NCBI GenBank assembly: GCA_002005505.1
Contig: KV908377.1
Coordinates: forward strand, 236,001 to 300,000
DNA from: Botryococcus braunii
Taxonomy: Eukaryota; Chlorophyta; Trebouxiophyceae
Length of the DNA stretch: 64,000 nucleotides
Reading direction: 5' to 3'
A program made the position numbers and the translations under genes. The stretch's first letter is position 1. Every line of letters starts with the position of its first letter. A model generated the notes under the pieces. It had not been told where the DNA came from. It saw nothing but the letters and a program-made list of their open reading frames with translations, and did not search any database. Shown here piece by piece: positions 1-10,130 of the stretch.

Positions 1-2571
1 TGGGCCCCACCACAGGCAGGCCTCTGACCCCTACTGAGATGTTCTATGGGGTAAAGCCTGATGTTGCTTCCTTGCGCACATGGGGCTGTGTGGCACATGT
101 TCACATTCCCCCAGGTCAGCGGTCTGTATTTGGACCAAAGACCATTCCAGGCATGTTCACTGGGTATTGCCCACAGTCCAAGGCCTATCGAGTGTACGTA
201 GGCAATGGTGTATGGAAAGAGGGCAGGGATGTTACATTCCTTGAGCATTTGAGAGGAGGGGAGAGAGTGGGTATGTCTAAGGTGCAACCTGGATCCTCTC
301 AATGGCTCTCAGGAGCGTCCTCGCAGGGCAGGGGAGGCAATTCCAATGTCCCCAGCTCACCAACAGCCATTCCCGTGAATTTTTGGGAAGCAGAGGATGA
401 CCCAGTGGTGGAGTGCAAGCCCACTGGATCTCCTGCTACCACTGCCAGCTCTCCAGAGGATCACAGCAGGCTGAGGAGCTCAGTCGGACCTGTGGCTGGA
501 GCCCCCAGCAGCCAGGATGGTTCCCCTGCCACTTCAGAGACCTCATAGCAGTCATGGTCAGTGCTGGGCCATCTTCAAAATTTAGCTCGGGGGGGTGCTG
601 AAACGCACTCGCAGCTGGACAAACTGCAGAAGATGCAGGAGGGGGTCAGGTTCCATGGGAAGTCTCAACATAGACTTCCCCCAGGAACCACCCTCACAAG
701 GGATCAGCGTTATGAACAGCGCCAGGCTAGGAGGGACTCAGGGGTCCCCATGCATGACCCTGGCTCAGGCCAGGTACTTGTGAGTGAGCCACCCTTGGTA
801 GGTCTCCCTGATTTGCAGAGGCAGGTTGAGACAGGGGAGGCTATGCTTGGAGAAGATGTTAGCGAGAAGAGTAGTGGGCTAGAAGTGCCAGCAGCAGGGG
901 AAGCACGGAGTCAAGTTGAGCTGGGAACCAGTCATGCTTATGGGGTGCAGCCTGACACAGTAGGCGCAGCTCAGGAAAGTTAGAGTAGTGTACCTAGGTG
1001 TGAGTCCAGGAGAGAGAGAGAGCTGCTGCTTCCACCTGCATTGAGAAAGGTGAGAGATTGTAATGGTGGAGCGCATGAGTCTGACAGTTCAAGAGAGAGA
1101 GTTGGGGAGGGCTCTGGCAGTTCTGGCTGTACTGCAGGATCTCAACATAAGGTACAAAATGTACCTTATTCTGGGAACCAGGATCAGAGGGATATAAAAG
1201 ACAACAGTCCCAGGAGTGCTGACAGTACTGCAAAGTCTCAGCATAAGGTACAAAATGTACCTTATGTCAAACTGGGAAAGGTTCACGTGCCATCTAACCT
1301 GAGGGAAGCCCAATGCTCCCCTCAGTGGGATTTTTGGCAACAAGCAATGAGGGAAGAGATGGATTCCCTTGATACCCATGAGGTTCTAGAGTATGTGGAC
1401 AGACCACATGGACAAAAAGTTATTCCTGTCCATTGGATATTCTCCACTAAAATTGATGCACATGGGAAAGTTACTCGCTTTAAAGCGAGGCTAGTTGCCC
1501 AAGGGTGTAGACAGATCCCTGGGATAGATGTTGGGGAGGTATTTGCACCCACCAGCAGCTATGGGGCAAGGAGGGCTGTGCTGGCAGTGGCTGCCACACA
1601 GAATCTTGAGATCCACCAAGTGGATATCAAGACGGCTTTTCTCAATGGAGAGTTGGAGGAAGAGGTCTATGTGACTCAACCACCAGGATTTGAGAATGGC
1701 AACACGAGGGTTGTGTGCAAGCTCAGGAAGGCACTATACGGTCTAAAACAAGCCCCACGGGCTTGGCACAAGACCTTGACCGACAAGCTGAGCGTGATGG
1801 GGTATAGTGTGTGCAAGAGTGATGCGGGTGTATACATCAGGAGGGCCCCTGATGGCGACCTGTCCTTTATTCTTGTTTATGTTGATGATCTTCTCATAGT
1901 TGCCAGATTGGTTGCAGAGATTGAGTGGGGGAAAGAGTTGTTGAAGAAGGACTTCACCATCCATGATTTGGGAGAGGTGAATGATTTCCTGGGGTGTCAG
2001 GTCCTACGCAATAGAGTTCAGAGCACTATTTCCATGAGTTGCACTCTCAAGATTGATGCTCTTGTGGAAAAGTTTGGTGTTGCTGATGATGGGCGTGTGG
2101 TTGATACCCCCATGTCCAAGGACTTCGTGGCTAGCAGCAGACCCGAGTCCTCAGATGGTTTATCACATGGGGCAGGTACCCCACTGCCACCTGGTCATCG
2201 GTACTGTGAGTTGATTGGATCGTTGCTATATATTGCCAATACGACCCGGCCTGACATTTCTCAGGCTGTTGGAGTGTTGTCAAGGTATAGAATGACACCC
2301 ACTACCTCACACTGGAATGAGGCCATTCGAGTGCTGAAGTACTTGAGAGATACGAGAGAATTAGCTCTTACTCTGGGTGGAAAGGGGCCTGAGCTAGAGG
2401 CTATGTTGATGCCGACTATGCTGGGGACCTGGACCACAGGTATTCCACCACTGGCTATGTTCTATCAGTCTATGGTAGTGCCGTGGTTTGGGGAAGCAAG
2501 AAGCAGAGCTCAGTTGCTACCTCAACTGTGCAAGCCGAGTTTATGGCAGCCGGCCATATTGTGAAGGAAGC
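1..2571 (+). pseudogene. Ty1/copia element A, pol (integrase C-terminus, RT, start of RNase H), decayed
   Basis: This is the pol gene of an outer copia retrotransposon entering from the left edge. The frame opens in the integrase C-terminal region (GRPLTPTEMFYG, then a TWGC and MFTGY block that matches the intact element at 6100-6240). It continues through a copia RT with KTAFLNGELEEEVYV, YGLKQAPRAWH and the catalytic YVDDLLIV near 1880. One frame runs throughout but carries stops at 546-548 and 981-983. A 1-nt deletion near 2399 throws the RNase H start (VDADYAGDLDHR) out of frame. The protein breaks off at VKEA where element B is inserted and resumes at 19573. It is clearly non-functional. 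Family assignment is secure; the upstream gag and 5' LTR lie outside the window. Confidence 0.93.
1130..1268 (+). repeat. Two direct copies of a segment carrying a palindrome, inside copia A pol
   Basis: A segment of about 43 bp occurs at 1130-1172 and 1226-1268. Each copy contains an inverted repeat with 10-nt arms ATAAGGTACA and TGTACCTTAT around AAA (1147-1169 and 1243-1265). Both copies are in frame and encode SQHKVQNVPY. They lie in the poorly conserved spacer between integrase and RT. The half-motif ATAAGGTAC recurs in the LTRs of both copia elements. Confidence 0.8.
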
Positions 2572-2800
2572 TGTTATAATAGTGACAGAACATTTTGGTG
2601 CCTTTCCCTCAGAAGAGTAATAGTGGCCAGATCATCGTCAATTACCAGAGAGAACAGTTAGTAGAATGAGTAATCAGTGGCAGAACCCAGGAGTTCTGCC
2701 AGAACCAATCTAGACCAATTGCACGTTAATAAGAAAGGATGAGGTAATCGGACACGGTTTGCTCGAAAGGCTATATGCTCCTGGCTCGAAGGATAGAGGC

Positions 2801-3275
2801 ACTTGATTGGGACATCAAAAGCACTTCGGGTGTTTGCTACTTTACTGTTGCCAGTCAAGTCTCTTCACTCACAGACGACACTGCTTGTTTCTCTACGCAC
2901 AACAAGAGTGTCGCCGGACTTAACACCCTCGTGCCGGGTCATACAGGTAAACTGCGGTCAAGACATCATATGAACATGAACAATGGTTTAGGAAGGGTCT
3001 AGATAAGGTACAATAGAAAGGTGTAATTGCTTAGCTCATCGGACATTGGTAATGCAGACTATCAGTAACGTTGTTGATAGAGTAGTTTGAATTGCCGAGT
3101 GACGAGAGAGAGCAATAAACATTGTAAGACTTGATTGGGACATCAAAAGCACTTCGGGTGTTTGCTACTTTACTGTTGCCAGTCAAGTCTCTTCACTCAC
3201 AGACGACACTGCTTGTTTCTCTACGCACAACAAGAGTGTCGCCGGACTTAACACCCTCGTGCCGGGTCATACAGG
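2801..3275 (+). repeat. 147-bp internal direct duplication within the copia B LTR
   Basis: Positions 2801-2947 and 3129-3275 match over 147 bp. They start at ACTTGATTGG and end at CATACAGG, separated by about 181 bp of unrelated sequence. The same pair is in the 3' LTR (19074-19220 and 19402-19548). The A-element LTR has a duplication with almost the same spacing but a different sequence. Confidence 0.9.
3114..3119 (+). promoter_or_regulatory. Possible polyadenylation signal in the B LTR
   Basis: AATAAA lies 186 bp before the LTR end. It is the only canonical hexamer I noticed in this LTR. Use as a polyadenylation signal is inferred from position only. Confidence 0.4.
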
Positions 3276-3299
3276 GAACGCCAAGCACAAAAGTTCACA

Positions 3300-3316
3300 G
3301 GTTATGGGCCCACCAC
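3300..3316 (+). promoter_or_regulatory. Primer-binding site of copia B: half-tRNA initiator Met
   Basis: Directly after the LTR comes GGTTATGGGCCCACCAC. This is complementary to the anticodon arm of plant-type initiator tRNA-Met (GUGGUGGGCCCAUAACC), not to a tRNA 3' end. Priming from an internal tRNA fragment is established for Drosophila copia and relatives. The exact abutment on the LTR end supports the call. Confidence 0.85.
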
Positions 3317-3365
3317 TTTTCTGCTGAGGCATGAAAAATGTATGACTTGGGCAGAGTAGTCTGCG

Positions 3366-3890
3366 ATGGCGCGAACGCGACAAACCGGACGTATGAGCAC
3401 GGGCAGAAGTAGACCTCATCCACCTCCACCTCCTCCTCCAACATATAACGAGCGAAGAAAGGCAGGAGGAGAGACAGGCCCACGAACGATAGACGAACGG
3501 GTATTCCTAGTGAAGGACTTCGTCCACGAAGCCCACGGACGAGGAGCACTTACCCCACCTCAGTGGTTCCGAGAGCGTTTCCCGATTTATCCAGCATATA
3601 AATTCACTGTTTGGGAAATCTCGTTCATCAACGGAGAGCCTGGATATCTGACACGAGCAATCTTTGAGAGGTGCTTACAGCAAACAGGAGGTCCGTCGCA
3701 CGAAGCATATTGGACCGAGAAAGCGGCCTACGCAGCGATTGAGCTAGCTTTGAGCAGCCTGGGAGACGATTTCATTGATCATCTGATTCTCTACGGCGAA
3801 GGACAATTTGAAGTGGACGAGTGGGAAACAGAAGACGACAGTGAGGACGAGGACGGAGACTCCAGACTGTCAGAAAGGAGCGAAGATTGA
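3366..3890 (+). CDS. Leader ORF of copia B, 174 aa, unknown function
   Basis: The ORF starts 50 nt after the primer site and ends with TGA at 3888-3890, 15 nt before the gag-pol ATG and in the same frame, with no other stop between. The N-terminus is basic and Pro-rich (a run of seven prolines near residues 20-26). The middle, about residues 40-135, looks globular (DFVHEAHGRGALTPPQWFRE, then FIDHLILYGEGQF). The last 35 residues are very acidic. I do not recognise the family; a capsid-like or nucleic-acid-binding accessory protein is a guess. Because frames match, UGA readthrough could make a fusion to Gag-Pol, or reinitiation at 3906 could make two proteins. Canonical copia elements have no such ORF. 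Confidence 0.6.
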   Translation: MARTRQTGRMSTGRSRPHPPPPPPPTYNERRKAGGETGPRTIDERVFLVKDFVHEAHGRGALTPPQWFRERFPIYPAYKFTVWEISFINGEPGYLTRAIFERCLQQTGGPSHEAYWTEKAAYAAIELALSSLGDDFIDHLILYGEGQFEVDEWETEDDSEDEDGDSRLSERSED

Positions 3891-3905
3891 CAGGGTCCGA
3901 ACAGC

Positions 3906-6900
3906 ATGAAGAAGAAGGGTACGAGCACCAGTGAAGCATCAAAGTCAGCGGACGAGGAATCAACATCAACTCCCACGCGAGAGCCATGCACACCCAGTAC
4001 CTCCAAGGGTGAGGGAGACAGTCTTCCCAAGGTTATTGCCACGCAAGTAAAGGTCCATATCAAGCTATTGCGTCATGGTCAGAACTTTATAGTGTGGGAT
4101 AATGCATTCACTGCTGCTAATAGTGCAAAAGGTTCCCTACCTGCTATTCAAGAAGCCATGCCTGGTACAATTCACAATGCTGCTGCTATGTTACTGATCT
4201 ATGAATCAGTACCAGAAGAATGGTTGGGGGAACTGTCTAGCAAGCCATCTGCTTATGATGCCTACGTATTTATATGCAAGAAATTTGTTGGTGGACACAA
4301 CCCCCAAGCCAATGCAGACTGGCTGAAGGAGATGGCAAGGGGCATGAAGAGAGGGGAAACTATCTCCCAGTATGTGTCCAGGATGATCAATCTGAAGAGC
4401 TGCCTGAAACGTAACGGACATGATCTCCTGGATGGTCATGTGGCAACCCAGATAGTGCAGGGACTTCCAGCAGCAGCCAACCCACCAGGATTGCTACCCA
4501 CTGCAGTTGCTCAGCCTTTGGATCAGCTGGCAGATCTGATCTCCACCACAGCAGAGGCCTCAGGGTATAATGATGATGGGGAGCAACAGGCAGTGGTCAT
4601 GATGGCTCAGCCTACCCCACCTGCCCCTGTAACTGCACCAACAGCATGTGCGCTGAACCAACCCAAGCAGCCAGCAGAGGGGGAAGCAAAGGGAGAGATA
4701 AAGGGGACCTGCAACTACTGCCACAAAAGGGGGCACTTCTGGCGAGACTGCCGCAAGAGGCAGAGGGATGCAGACACCCAGAGGAACGTAGTTGCAGCTG
4801 TACAGCAGCTAGCTGGCATGTGGCCTCAGGGACAATTCCCTGGAGCACCTCAGCCACCCCCAACTGTGCAGCATGCCTTCCCGGGAGCTGGAGCATTCCC
4901 ACTGTTGCATCCACCACATGGCCCTCCCTCTCCCCCTTCAGAAGGTATGCCATACGTAGTGTCCTACAATGTGCTGGACTCTCACTGCAATAGACAGTCC
5001 AAACAGTCTTGGCTTGTGGATAGTGGAGCGTCAGTGCACCTTGTGAACAGCCTGTCCCTGCTGCATGCCCCCACTGTACATACCAAACCTATTCCCCTTC
5101 AACTTGCCACCTCAGATGCAACAGGAGGAATCATTGCCACTGGCTCCGTTTGTCTGTTGTCCTCACAGCACGTACCACTGTGGCTGCATCATGTGCAGTG
5201 TGTTCCTTCAGCTACGACCAATATCCTGTCAGTATCTGCTGCCCTTCGTGATGGTGCCTGCCTCGCCACAGACGGTGTGGGCAGCTTTACAGCAGTGACA
5301 GGCCCAAATGGGTGGAGGATGCCAGTGAGCGCAGAGAATGGTTTGTATTATGTACACAACTGTGTGCCTGTGACTGCAAGTAAAACCCCATGCCCAGTAA
5401 CAGCTGCCCTGAAGAGAAAAAGTAAGAAAAGCCTGAAGCACGACTGCACTAGACGGTTCCTGTGGCACAGCAGACTGGGACACCCTGGAGAACCATGGAT
5501 GCTACGGCTGAGCAGCGAGCAATTGGTCACTGGCCTAGACACACATCTCCCTCCTTGTGAAAAATGCCCCAAGTACTGTGAAGCCTGTATTGAGGGGAAG
5601 CATGCACGCCCACCGTTTGGGGAAAGTTCCAGACCTGCAGTGAACCCCCTTGACAGAATTCACATTGATACTGTGGGTCCTATATCTCCAGCTGCAATTA
5701 CTGGAGAACGGTATTGGGTGACAGTAGTTGATGAAGCATCAGGATGGAAAGCAGCTTTGCCAGTTAAATCAAAGGAGGTCATTGGAGCTGTTGTCAGGGA
5801 TCTTGTCCTGTTTTGGCAGACAGAACGAAGGACCACTGTGAAATGCATTCGGTGTGACAGGGGGACTGAATTTGTTAATGCCAAATTCAAGGAGTTCTGT
5901 GCATCTCAGGGCACTAAACTGGAGATGTCAGCACCATATACCCCGCAACAGAATGGAATAGCTGAGCGAGCCAACAGAACCCTCAAGGAGCGAACCAGGA
6001 CACTTCTCAACTTTGCAGCAGCCAGTCCCGTGATGTGGAAAGAGGCACTGGAGACAGCCTGCACCCTTGTGAACATGGGACCCAACTCAGGCAGGCCTCT
6101 TACCCCCTGTGAAATGTTTATGGGATACAAACCTGATGTCTCCCTTCTACGTACCTGGGGATGTCTGGCATTCGTGCATGTTCCAGACCAGCAGAGGGGT
6201 GTATTTGCTCCTAAGGCAGTACCCGGGATGTTCACTGGATATTCACCAGTGTCCAAGGCATATCGAATCTATCTAGGAGGAGGGGTCTGGCGGGAGAGCA
6301 GAGATGTGGAATTTGTGGAGCACATTCGGGGGGCCTCCAGAGTAGGATTACACATTCTGCCTGGACAGCCACAGATGTTTTCATATCCAGAAGGTTTGCA
6401 CCTCCAGCAGTGGGATAGTGAACTTCCTGCTGATCCCATCCAGCCCCACACTCGAGATGGTAGGATCAGCATACCCAGCTCCAGCAACAGACCTGACAGC
6501 ACCCTCCCAGAAGCCCCTGACGAGGCTGCAACCGAGCCTGACTGTCAGGGGAAGTGCCTCCCGGAGGAAGGTGCCTCAGATCTTGCCACTGGATCACCGG
6601 GAGGAACTCATCAGCTGGACCTGGACCAGTCCGGCATGCTGGAGACTCTTCGTCGAATGGCAAGAGGGAATCCCGACAGCGAAGAACACCAACGGTGTTT
6701 GGGGCGAGCACAGCAGACACTCCGAGCCCCGCAGCCTGACAACGAAGGCCAGCAGCCGGATGGATTGACAAGATCACAACGCTATGAGCAGCGCACTGCT
6801 GCTCGAGAGCTCCTGCTGGCACAGGAGAAGGGCGAGAGCTGTGAGCGAGTGGGGTTGACTGAATGTGACACCGAGTCACAGGGACCAGGGGAAGTGCAGG

Positions 6901-8759
6901 AAAGAGGTCAGAATCCTGAGAGACCTGCATCACATGTGAGCGATGAGAGGGGGACAGTCTTTGATCAGACTGAAAATGGTCCAAGCGAGCTGAGTTGCCT
7001 GGGTGGGACCTGCTCAGTACCTGAGGAAATTGTTAGAGATGGGAGCTCTGTCTGTAATGCCCAGAGACAATGTGGTGCCAGCCACGCAAGTGTGGGCTAT
7101 GCTTGTGAGTGTGCTGCTGGGCCTGCGCCCCAGCGCTCATGTTTGGCAGGGAGCAGACAGAGAGAGAGAGAGACATGGGCACAGTCTCAAGACAGACCAA
7201 GAGCTCATGCCATGCAGTGTGGTTCAAATGCCTGTGAGAGTCCAGACGGGACTGCAAACCGTCAGCCATGTGAGAGTGTGTCAGAGGAGGTGAATCGGAA
7301 GCCTAGACAGTGTGAGAATTCGCCCAATTACAAGAGCTTTCCGAGAGGTACCTGTGTTTGGGAGGATGATGTGAGAGAGACTGGCAGCAAGCTTGAGAGG
7401 GCAAGTTGTGAGTCTAAGAGAGAGAAAGATCAGAGAGGGGGGTCTGGATCGCTCCCCACAGTCCCCTCGTGCAGTGCGGCGATATTCAGCGAAAGAGTAG
7501 TGGGTGACAGTGAGAGTAAGAGTAAGCCAGATCAGGGGAAGCACACTGGTGTGCGATTTGGGAAGATTAGTGTGCCTTCCAGTTTAAAGGAAGCCCAGCA
7601 GTCCCCACAGTGGGAATATTGGAAGGCTGCAATGCAGGAGGAGCAAAACTCCTTAGATGCTCATGAGGTGATGGAGTTTGTTCCAAGACCTCGTGGTCAC
7701 AAAGTAATCCCTGTTCACTGGATTTTCTCAGTGAAAATGGATGCTCATGGTAATGTGCTTAGATTCAAGGCTAGGCTGGTGGCTCAAGGGTGCAGGCAAA
7801 TTCCAGGAGTGGATGTAATGGAGGTATTCGCTCCCACCAGCAGTTATGGGTCTAGAAGAGCTTTGCTGTCTGTAGCTGCACAGGAGGGTCTTGAAATTCA
7901 CCAGGTGGATGTTAAGACTGCATTTCTAAATGGTGAATTAGAGGAGGAGGTCTATGTCACACAACCTCCTGGGTTTGAGAATGGGGATGGGAACACTGTG
8001 TGTCGCTTGAAGAAGGCACTGTATGGCCTGAAGCAAGCTCCAAGGGCATGGCATAAGACCCTTAATGAGAAGCTACATACCATGGGGTATGAGGTGTGCA
8101 AGAGTGATGCTGGGGTCTATGTGAAATGTTCTGTGGATGGAGGGAAATCCTTTGTGCTGATTTATGTTGATGATCTATTGATAGTTTCAAAGGGCATGAG
8201 TGAGATTGAGAGAGTGAAAGGGTTGCTGAAGCAGGAGTTCACCATTCATGATCTAGGAGAGGTGAAAGATTTCTTGGGCTGTCAAGTGATGAGAGATAGA
8301 GAGAAAGGGTTGATTTCCTTGAGTTGCATCCCAAAGATTGATGCCTTAGTTGAGAAATTTGGGCTGGATCTGGAGTCTGTGGGGCCTGACACCCCTATGA
8401 CTAAGGATTTTGTGGCCACACAGCGACCTATGTCTAAGGACAACAGTGCCAGCATTGGAGCTGGGAGTCCCTTACCTCCGGGTCACAGATACTGTGAACT
8501 GGTTGGGTCACTGTTGTACATTGCCAACACCACAAGGCCTGATATTTCCCAGGCTGTAGGAGTGCTTTCCAGGTATAGGATTACTCCCACCACTGCTCAT
8601 TGGAAAGAAGCCATCAGAGTGTTGAAATATCTGATGGCTACCAGGGATCTTGTGTTAGTACTTGGAGGGAAGGACACAGAGCTGGAGGGCTTTGTGGATG
8701 CAGATTATGGTGGTGATCAGGATCACAGGTTTTCCACTACTGTGTGGCATCCTTTATAG
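3906..8759 (+). CDS. Copia B gag-pol polyprotein, interrupted in RNase H
   Basis: The ORF encodes 1617 aa, of which the last six codons (8743-8759) come from the inserted gypsy LTR. Domains in order: a gag region of the UBN2 type (about residues 45-195); a CCHC zinc knuckle CNYCHKRGHFWRDC near 270-283; an aspartic protease with LVDSGAS near 370; an integrase zinc region with HSRLGHPG then CEKCPKYCEAC from about 521; an integrase core with D in HIDTVGP (about 587), D in CDRGTEF (about 650) and E in GIAERANR (about 685); a low-complexity spacer; an RT with KTAFLNGELEEEVYV and YVDDLLIV near 1419; and an RNase H start VDADYGGDQDHR near 1597. RNase H resumes at 18416. All catalytic motifs are intact, so the element looked competent until C inserted. 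Confidence 0.95.
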   Translation: MKKKGTSTSEASKSADEESTSTPTREPCTPSTSKGEGDSLPKVIATQVKVHIKLLRHGQNFIVWDNAFTAANSAKGSLPAIQEAMPGTIHNAAAMLLIYESVPEEWLGELSSKPSAYDAYVFICKKFVGGHNPQANADWLKEMARGMKRGETISQYVSRMINLKSCLKRNGHDLLDGHVATQIVQGLPAAANPPGLLPTAVAQPLDQLADLISTTAEASGYNDDGEQQAVVMMAQPTPPAPVTAPTACALNQPKQPAEGEAKGEIKGTCNYCHKRGHFWRDCRKRQRDADTQRNVVAAVQQLAGMWPQGQFPGAPQPPPTVQHAFPGAGAFPLLHPPHGPPSPPSEGMPYVVSYNVLDSHCNRQSKQSWLVDSGASVHLVNSLSLLHAPTVHTKPIPLQLATSDATGGIIATGSVCLLSSQHVPLWLHHVQCVPSATTNILSVSAALRDGACLATDGVGSFTAVTGPNGWRMPVSAENGLYYVHNCVPVTASKTPCPVTAALKRKSKKSLKHDCTRRFLWHSRLGHPGEPWMLRLSSEQLVTGLDTHLPPCEKCPKYCEACIEGKHARPPFGESSRPAVNPLDRIHIDTVGPISPAAITGERYWVTVVDEASGWKAALPVKSKEVIGAVVRDLVLFWQTERRTTVKCIRCDRGTEFVNAKFKEFCASQGTKLEMSAPYTPQQNGIAERANRTLKERTRTLLNFAAASPVMWKEALETACTLVNMGPNSGRPLTPCEMFMGYKPDVSLLRTWGCLAFVHVPDQQRGVFAPKAVPGMFTGYSPVSKAYRIYLGGGVWRESRDVEFVEHIRGASRVGLHILPGQPQMFSYPEGLHLQQWDSELPADPIQPHTRDGRISIPSSSNRPDSTLPEAPDEAATEPDCQGKCLPEEGASDLATGSPGGTHQLDLDQSGMLETLRRMARGNPDSEEHQRCLGRAQQTLRAPQPDNEGQQPDGLTRSQRYEQRTAARELLLAQEKGESCERVGLTECDTESQGPGEVQERGQNPERPASHVSDERGTVFDQTENGPSELSCLGGTCSVPEEIVRDGSSVCNAQRQCGASHASVGYACECAAGPAPQRSCLAGSRQRERETWAQSQDRPRAHAMQCGSNACESPDGTANRQPCESVSEEVNRKPRQCENSPNYKSFPRGTCVWEDDVRETGSKLERASCESKREKDQRGGSGSLPTVPSCSAAIFSERVVGDSESKSKPDQGKHTGVRFGKISVPSSLKEAQQSPQWEYWKAAMQEEQNSLDAHEVMEFVPRPRGHKVIPVHWIFSVKMDAHGNVLRFKARLVAQGCRQIPGVDVMEVFAPTSSYGSRRALLSVAAQEGLEIHQVDVKTAFLNGELEEEVYVTQPPGFENGDGNTVCRLKKALYGLKQAPRAWHKTLNEKLHTMGYEVCKSDAGVYVKCSVDGGKSFVLIYVDDLLIVSKGMSEIERVKGLLKQEFTIHDLGEVKDFLGCQVMRDREKGLISLSCIPKIDALVEKFGLDLESVGPDTPMTKDFVATQRPMSKDNSASIGAGSPLPPGHRYCELVGSLLYIANTTRPDISQAVGVLSRYRITPTTAHWKEAIRVLKYLMATRDLVLVLGGKDTELEGFVDADYGGDQDHRFSTTVWHPL
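8739..8742 (+). repeat. Target duplication ACTG flanking gypsy element C (left copy)
   Basis: ACTG at 8739-8742 matches 18416-18419. Removing 8743-18415 and one copy restores the B RNase H reading FSTTGYVIRVF. The exact frame repair supports these ends. Confidence 0.85.
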
Positions 8760-10118
8760 GGTTCCGTGCCCAACGGTACCCCCACAAAATTTTTCGGTTA
8801 GTTAGCGAGATTCAGTCGGGCTGCGGGGTTATAAATGTAGGTTCGAATCGATTGGTCGGATCGCCACCCGGGTTTGTGAGGCCCCGGGACCTAGCACTTG
8901 GGAGGGACTTACTGGACTGCTCACGGTCTTGCGACCGGTCTTTCGGACGATAACCGGAGGCTGGCTCCGATTGCTTTCAGGCTCGTTCGGCTCCGAGCTG
9001 CGGGGCTGGACTCGTGCTGGGTCTGGTGGTTTAGGAGTTATTAGTTTACTAACGGTTTTCTGAAAAGGATTTTATTCTCCAGGATGTGTGTTTTCTTCCT
9101 ATTGGGTTTTCTTGAAGTTCATCGGGGTCCTTCGGATCAGGGTTTAGGCGGCTTACGGCTACGTCGCGGCTATCGCTCAGATGTTTCTCTGCTGTTGTGA
9201 GGACCTAGAATATGACTATTTCGAAGTCTCTGTGGGGTCGGATGGTGATGTGCGTTTGATCTCGTGGTGAGGTTTGTGAGGCCGTGTATGGTGTAAGTTT
9301 ATCGTCTTACTAACAAGGGTATTGTTCTACTCACGTTTATCTTTCAACTTGACAAGTTAATTATGACAATATTATTTCACATTCAGTAGGAATTTGGGTG
9401 TTACCAGGCAAATTAACGGTTATCACCGGGACGATCAATGGCCTAACTCGGCAAGTCAGTGGTGTCACAAAAAGTACTATATTACTGCAAGTGATGTGTT
9501 TCAGAAACAATCCAAATAACAGGTCAAACAATCAACATCCCTATTTCGCCGGGGGCCGCGGACAGACACGGAGTTGGGGCGCTATGCTTTACACGCAACT
9601 TTCCGAATTATACTGTTACTTGTGGGCCGGGGGCTGAGCCCCTAATATACACTCCCCTCTAGTAATACGTACAGCATCCCAAGCCGTATTAACACATGCC
9701 CTCACATGATCAAGGGCGGCTAAAACACTGCCAACACATCGATCAGCGGACGGCTAAAAGTCAAAGTTCCTCGTGCCGAACTGCATGGCACCTACCGAGT
9801 ACCAAAGTCTCCGCGAACATTCAATTCCAACCGTTGCTTCGAATGAAATCACCGGAATACACAATTTTGCCCTCAGGACCTAAATCAGGGACAAATACCC
9901 CAGTCCAGGTACAAAAGGGTAAAGACAAGCGCCATTTTTCCACGACTTTATGAAACGTCAAATAAGAGCCATAATAAAAGCTGTACAAGTCCGATTGAGG
10001 GTCGTTTACTAATCACCTTTGTGGCTACGCCAAATACACACATTGTCAGTTTAAATCAATCGGATGGCCACCAATGTACACGGTCACACTCCAGTTCACG
10101 ACATATGTGGCATCCTTT
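8743..10118. repeat. 13-bp direct repeats bracketing the left LTR of element C
   Basis: TGTGGCATCCTTT occurs at 8743-8755 (between the copia B break and the LTR) and again at 10106-10118 (between the LTR and the purine tract). The right LTR lacks both. The repeat is too long for a normal LTR target duplication, so it probably marks an aberrant reverse-transcription or recombination product. Confidence 0.75.
8759..10103 (-). repeat. 3' LTR of gypsy C (left)
   Basis: 1345 bp. It matches 17078-18415 closely except for a diverged patch at about 8975-9150. In element orientation it starts TGTCGTGAACTGG. Short plus-strand ORFs inside both LTR copies (for example 9398-9953) are non-coding shadows. 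Confidence 0.9.
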
Positions 10119-10130
10119 CCCCCCCCCTTG
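10113..10130 (-). promoter_or_regulatory. Polypurine tract of gypsy C
   Basis: On the minus strand, CAAGGGGGGGGGAAAGGA (nine G) lies 9 nt before the LTR start. This is the expected place for plus-strand priming. The 9-nt gap, which contains part of the 13-bp repeat, is unusual. Confidence 0.6.

Larger units (their letters stand above)
2572..3299 (+). repeat. 5' LTR of copia B
   Basis: 728 bp, TG...CA ends, same as 18845-19572. It contains two copies of a 147-bp segment (2801-2947 and 3129-3275) offset by 328 bp. An AATAAA at 3114-3119 could be the polyadenylation signal. The motif ATAAGGTACA occurs at about 3005. Confidence 0.95.

Noticed and set aside
8839..8858. tRNA-like B-box (GGTTCGAATC) in the gypsy LTR, also at about 17158
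   Set aside because: I could not fold a T arm or an acceptor stem around it, and no matching A-box arrangement is clear.
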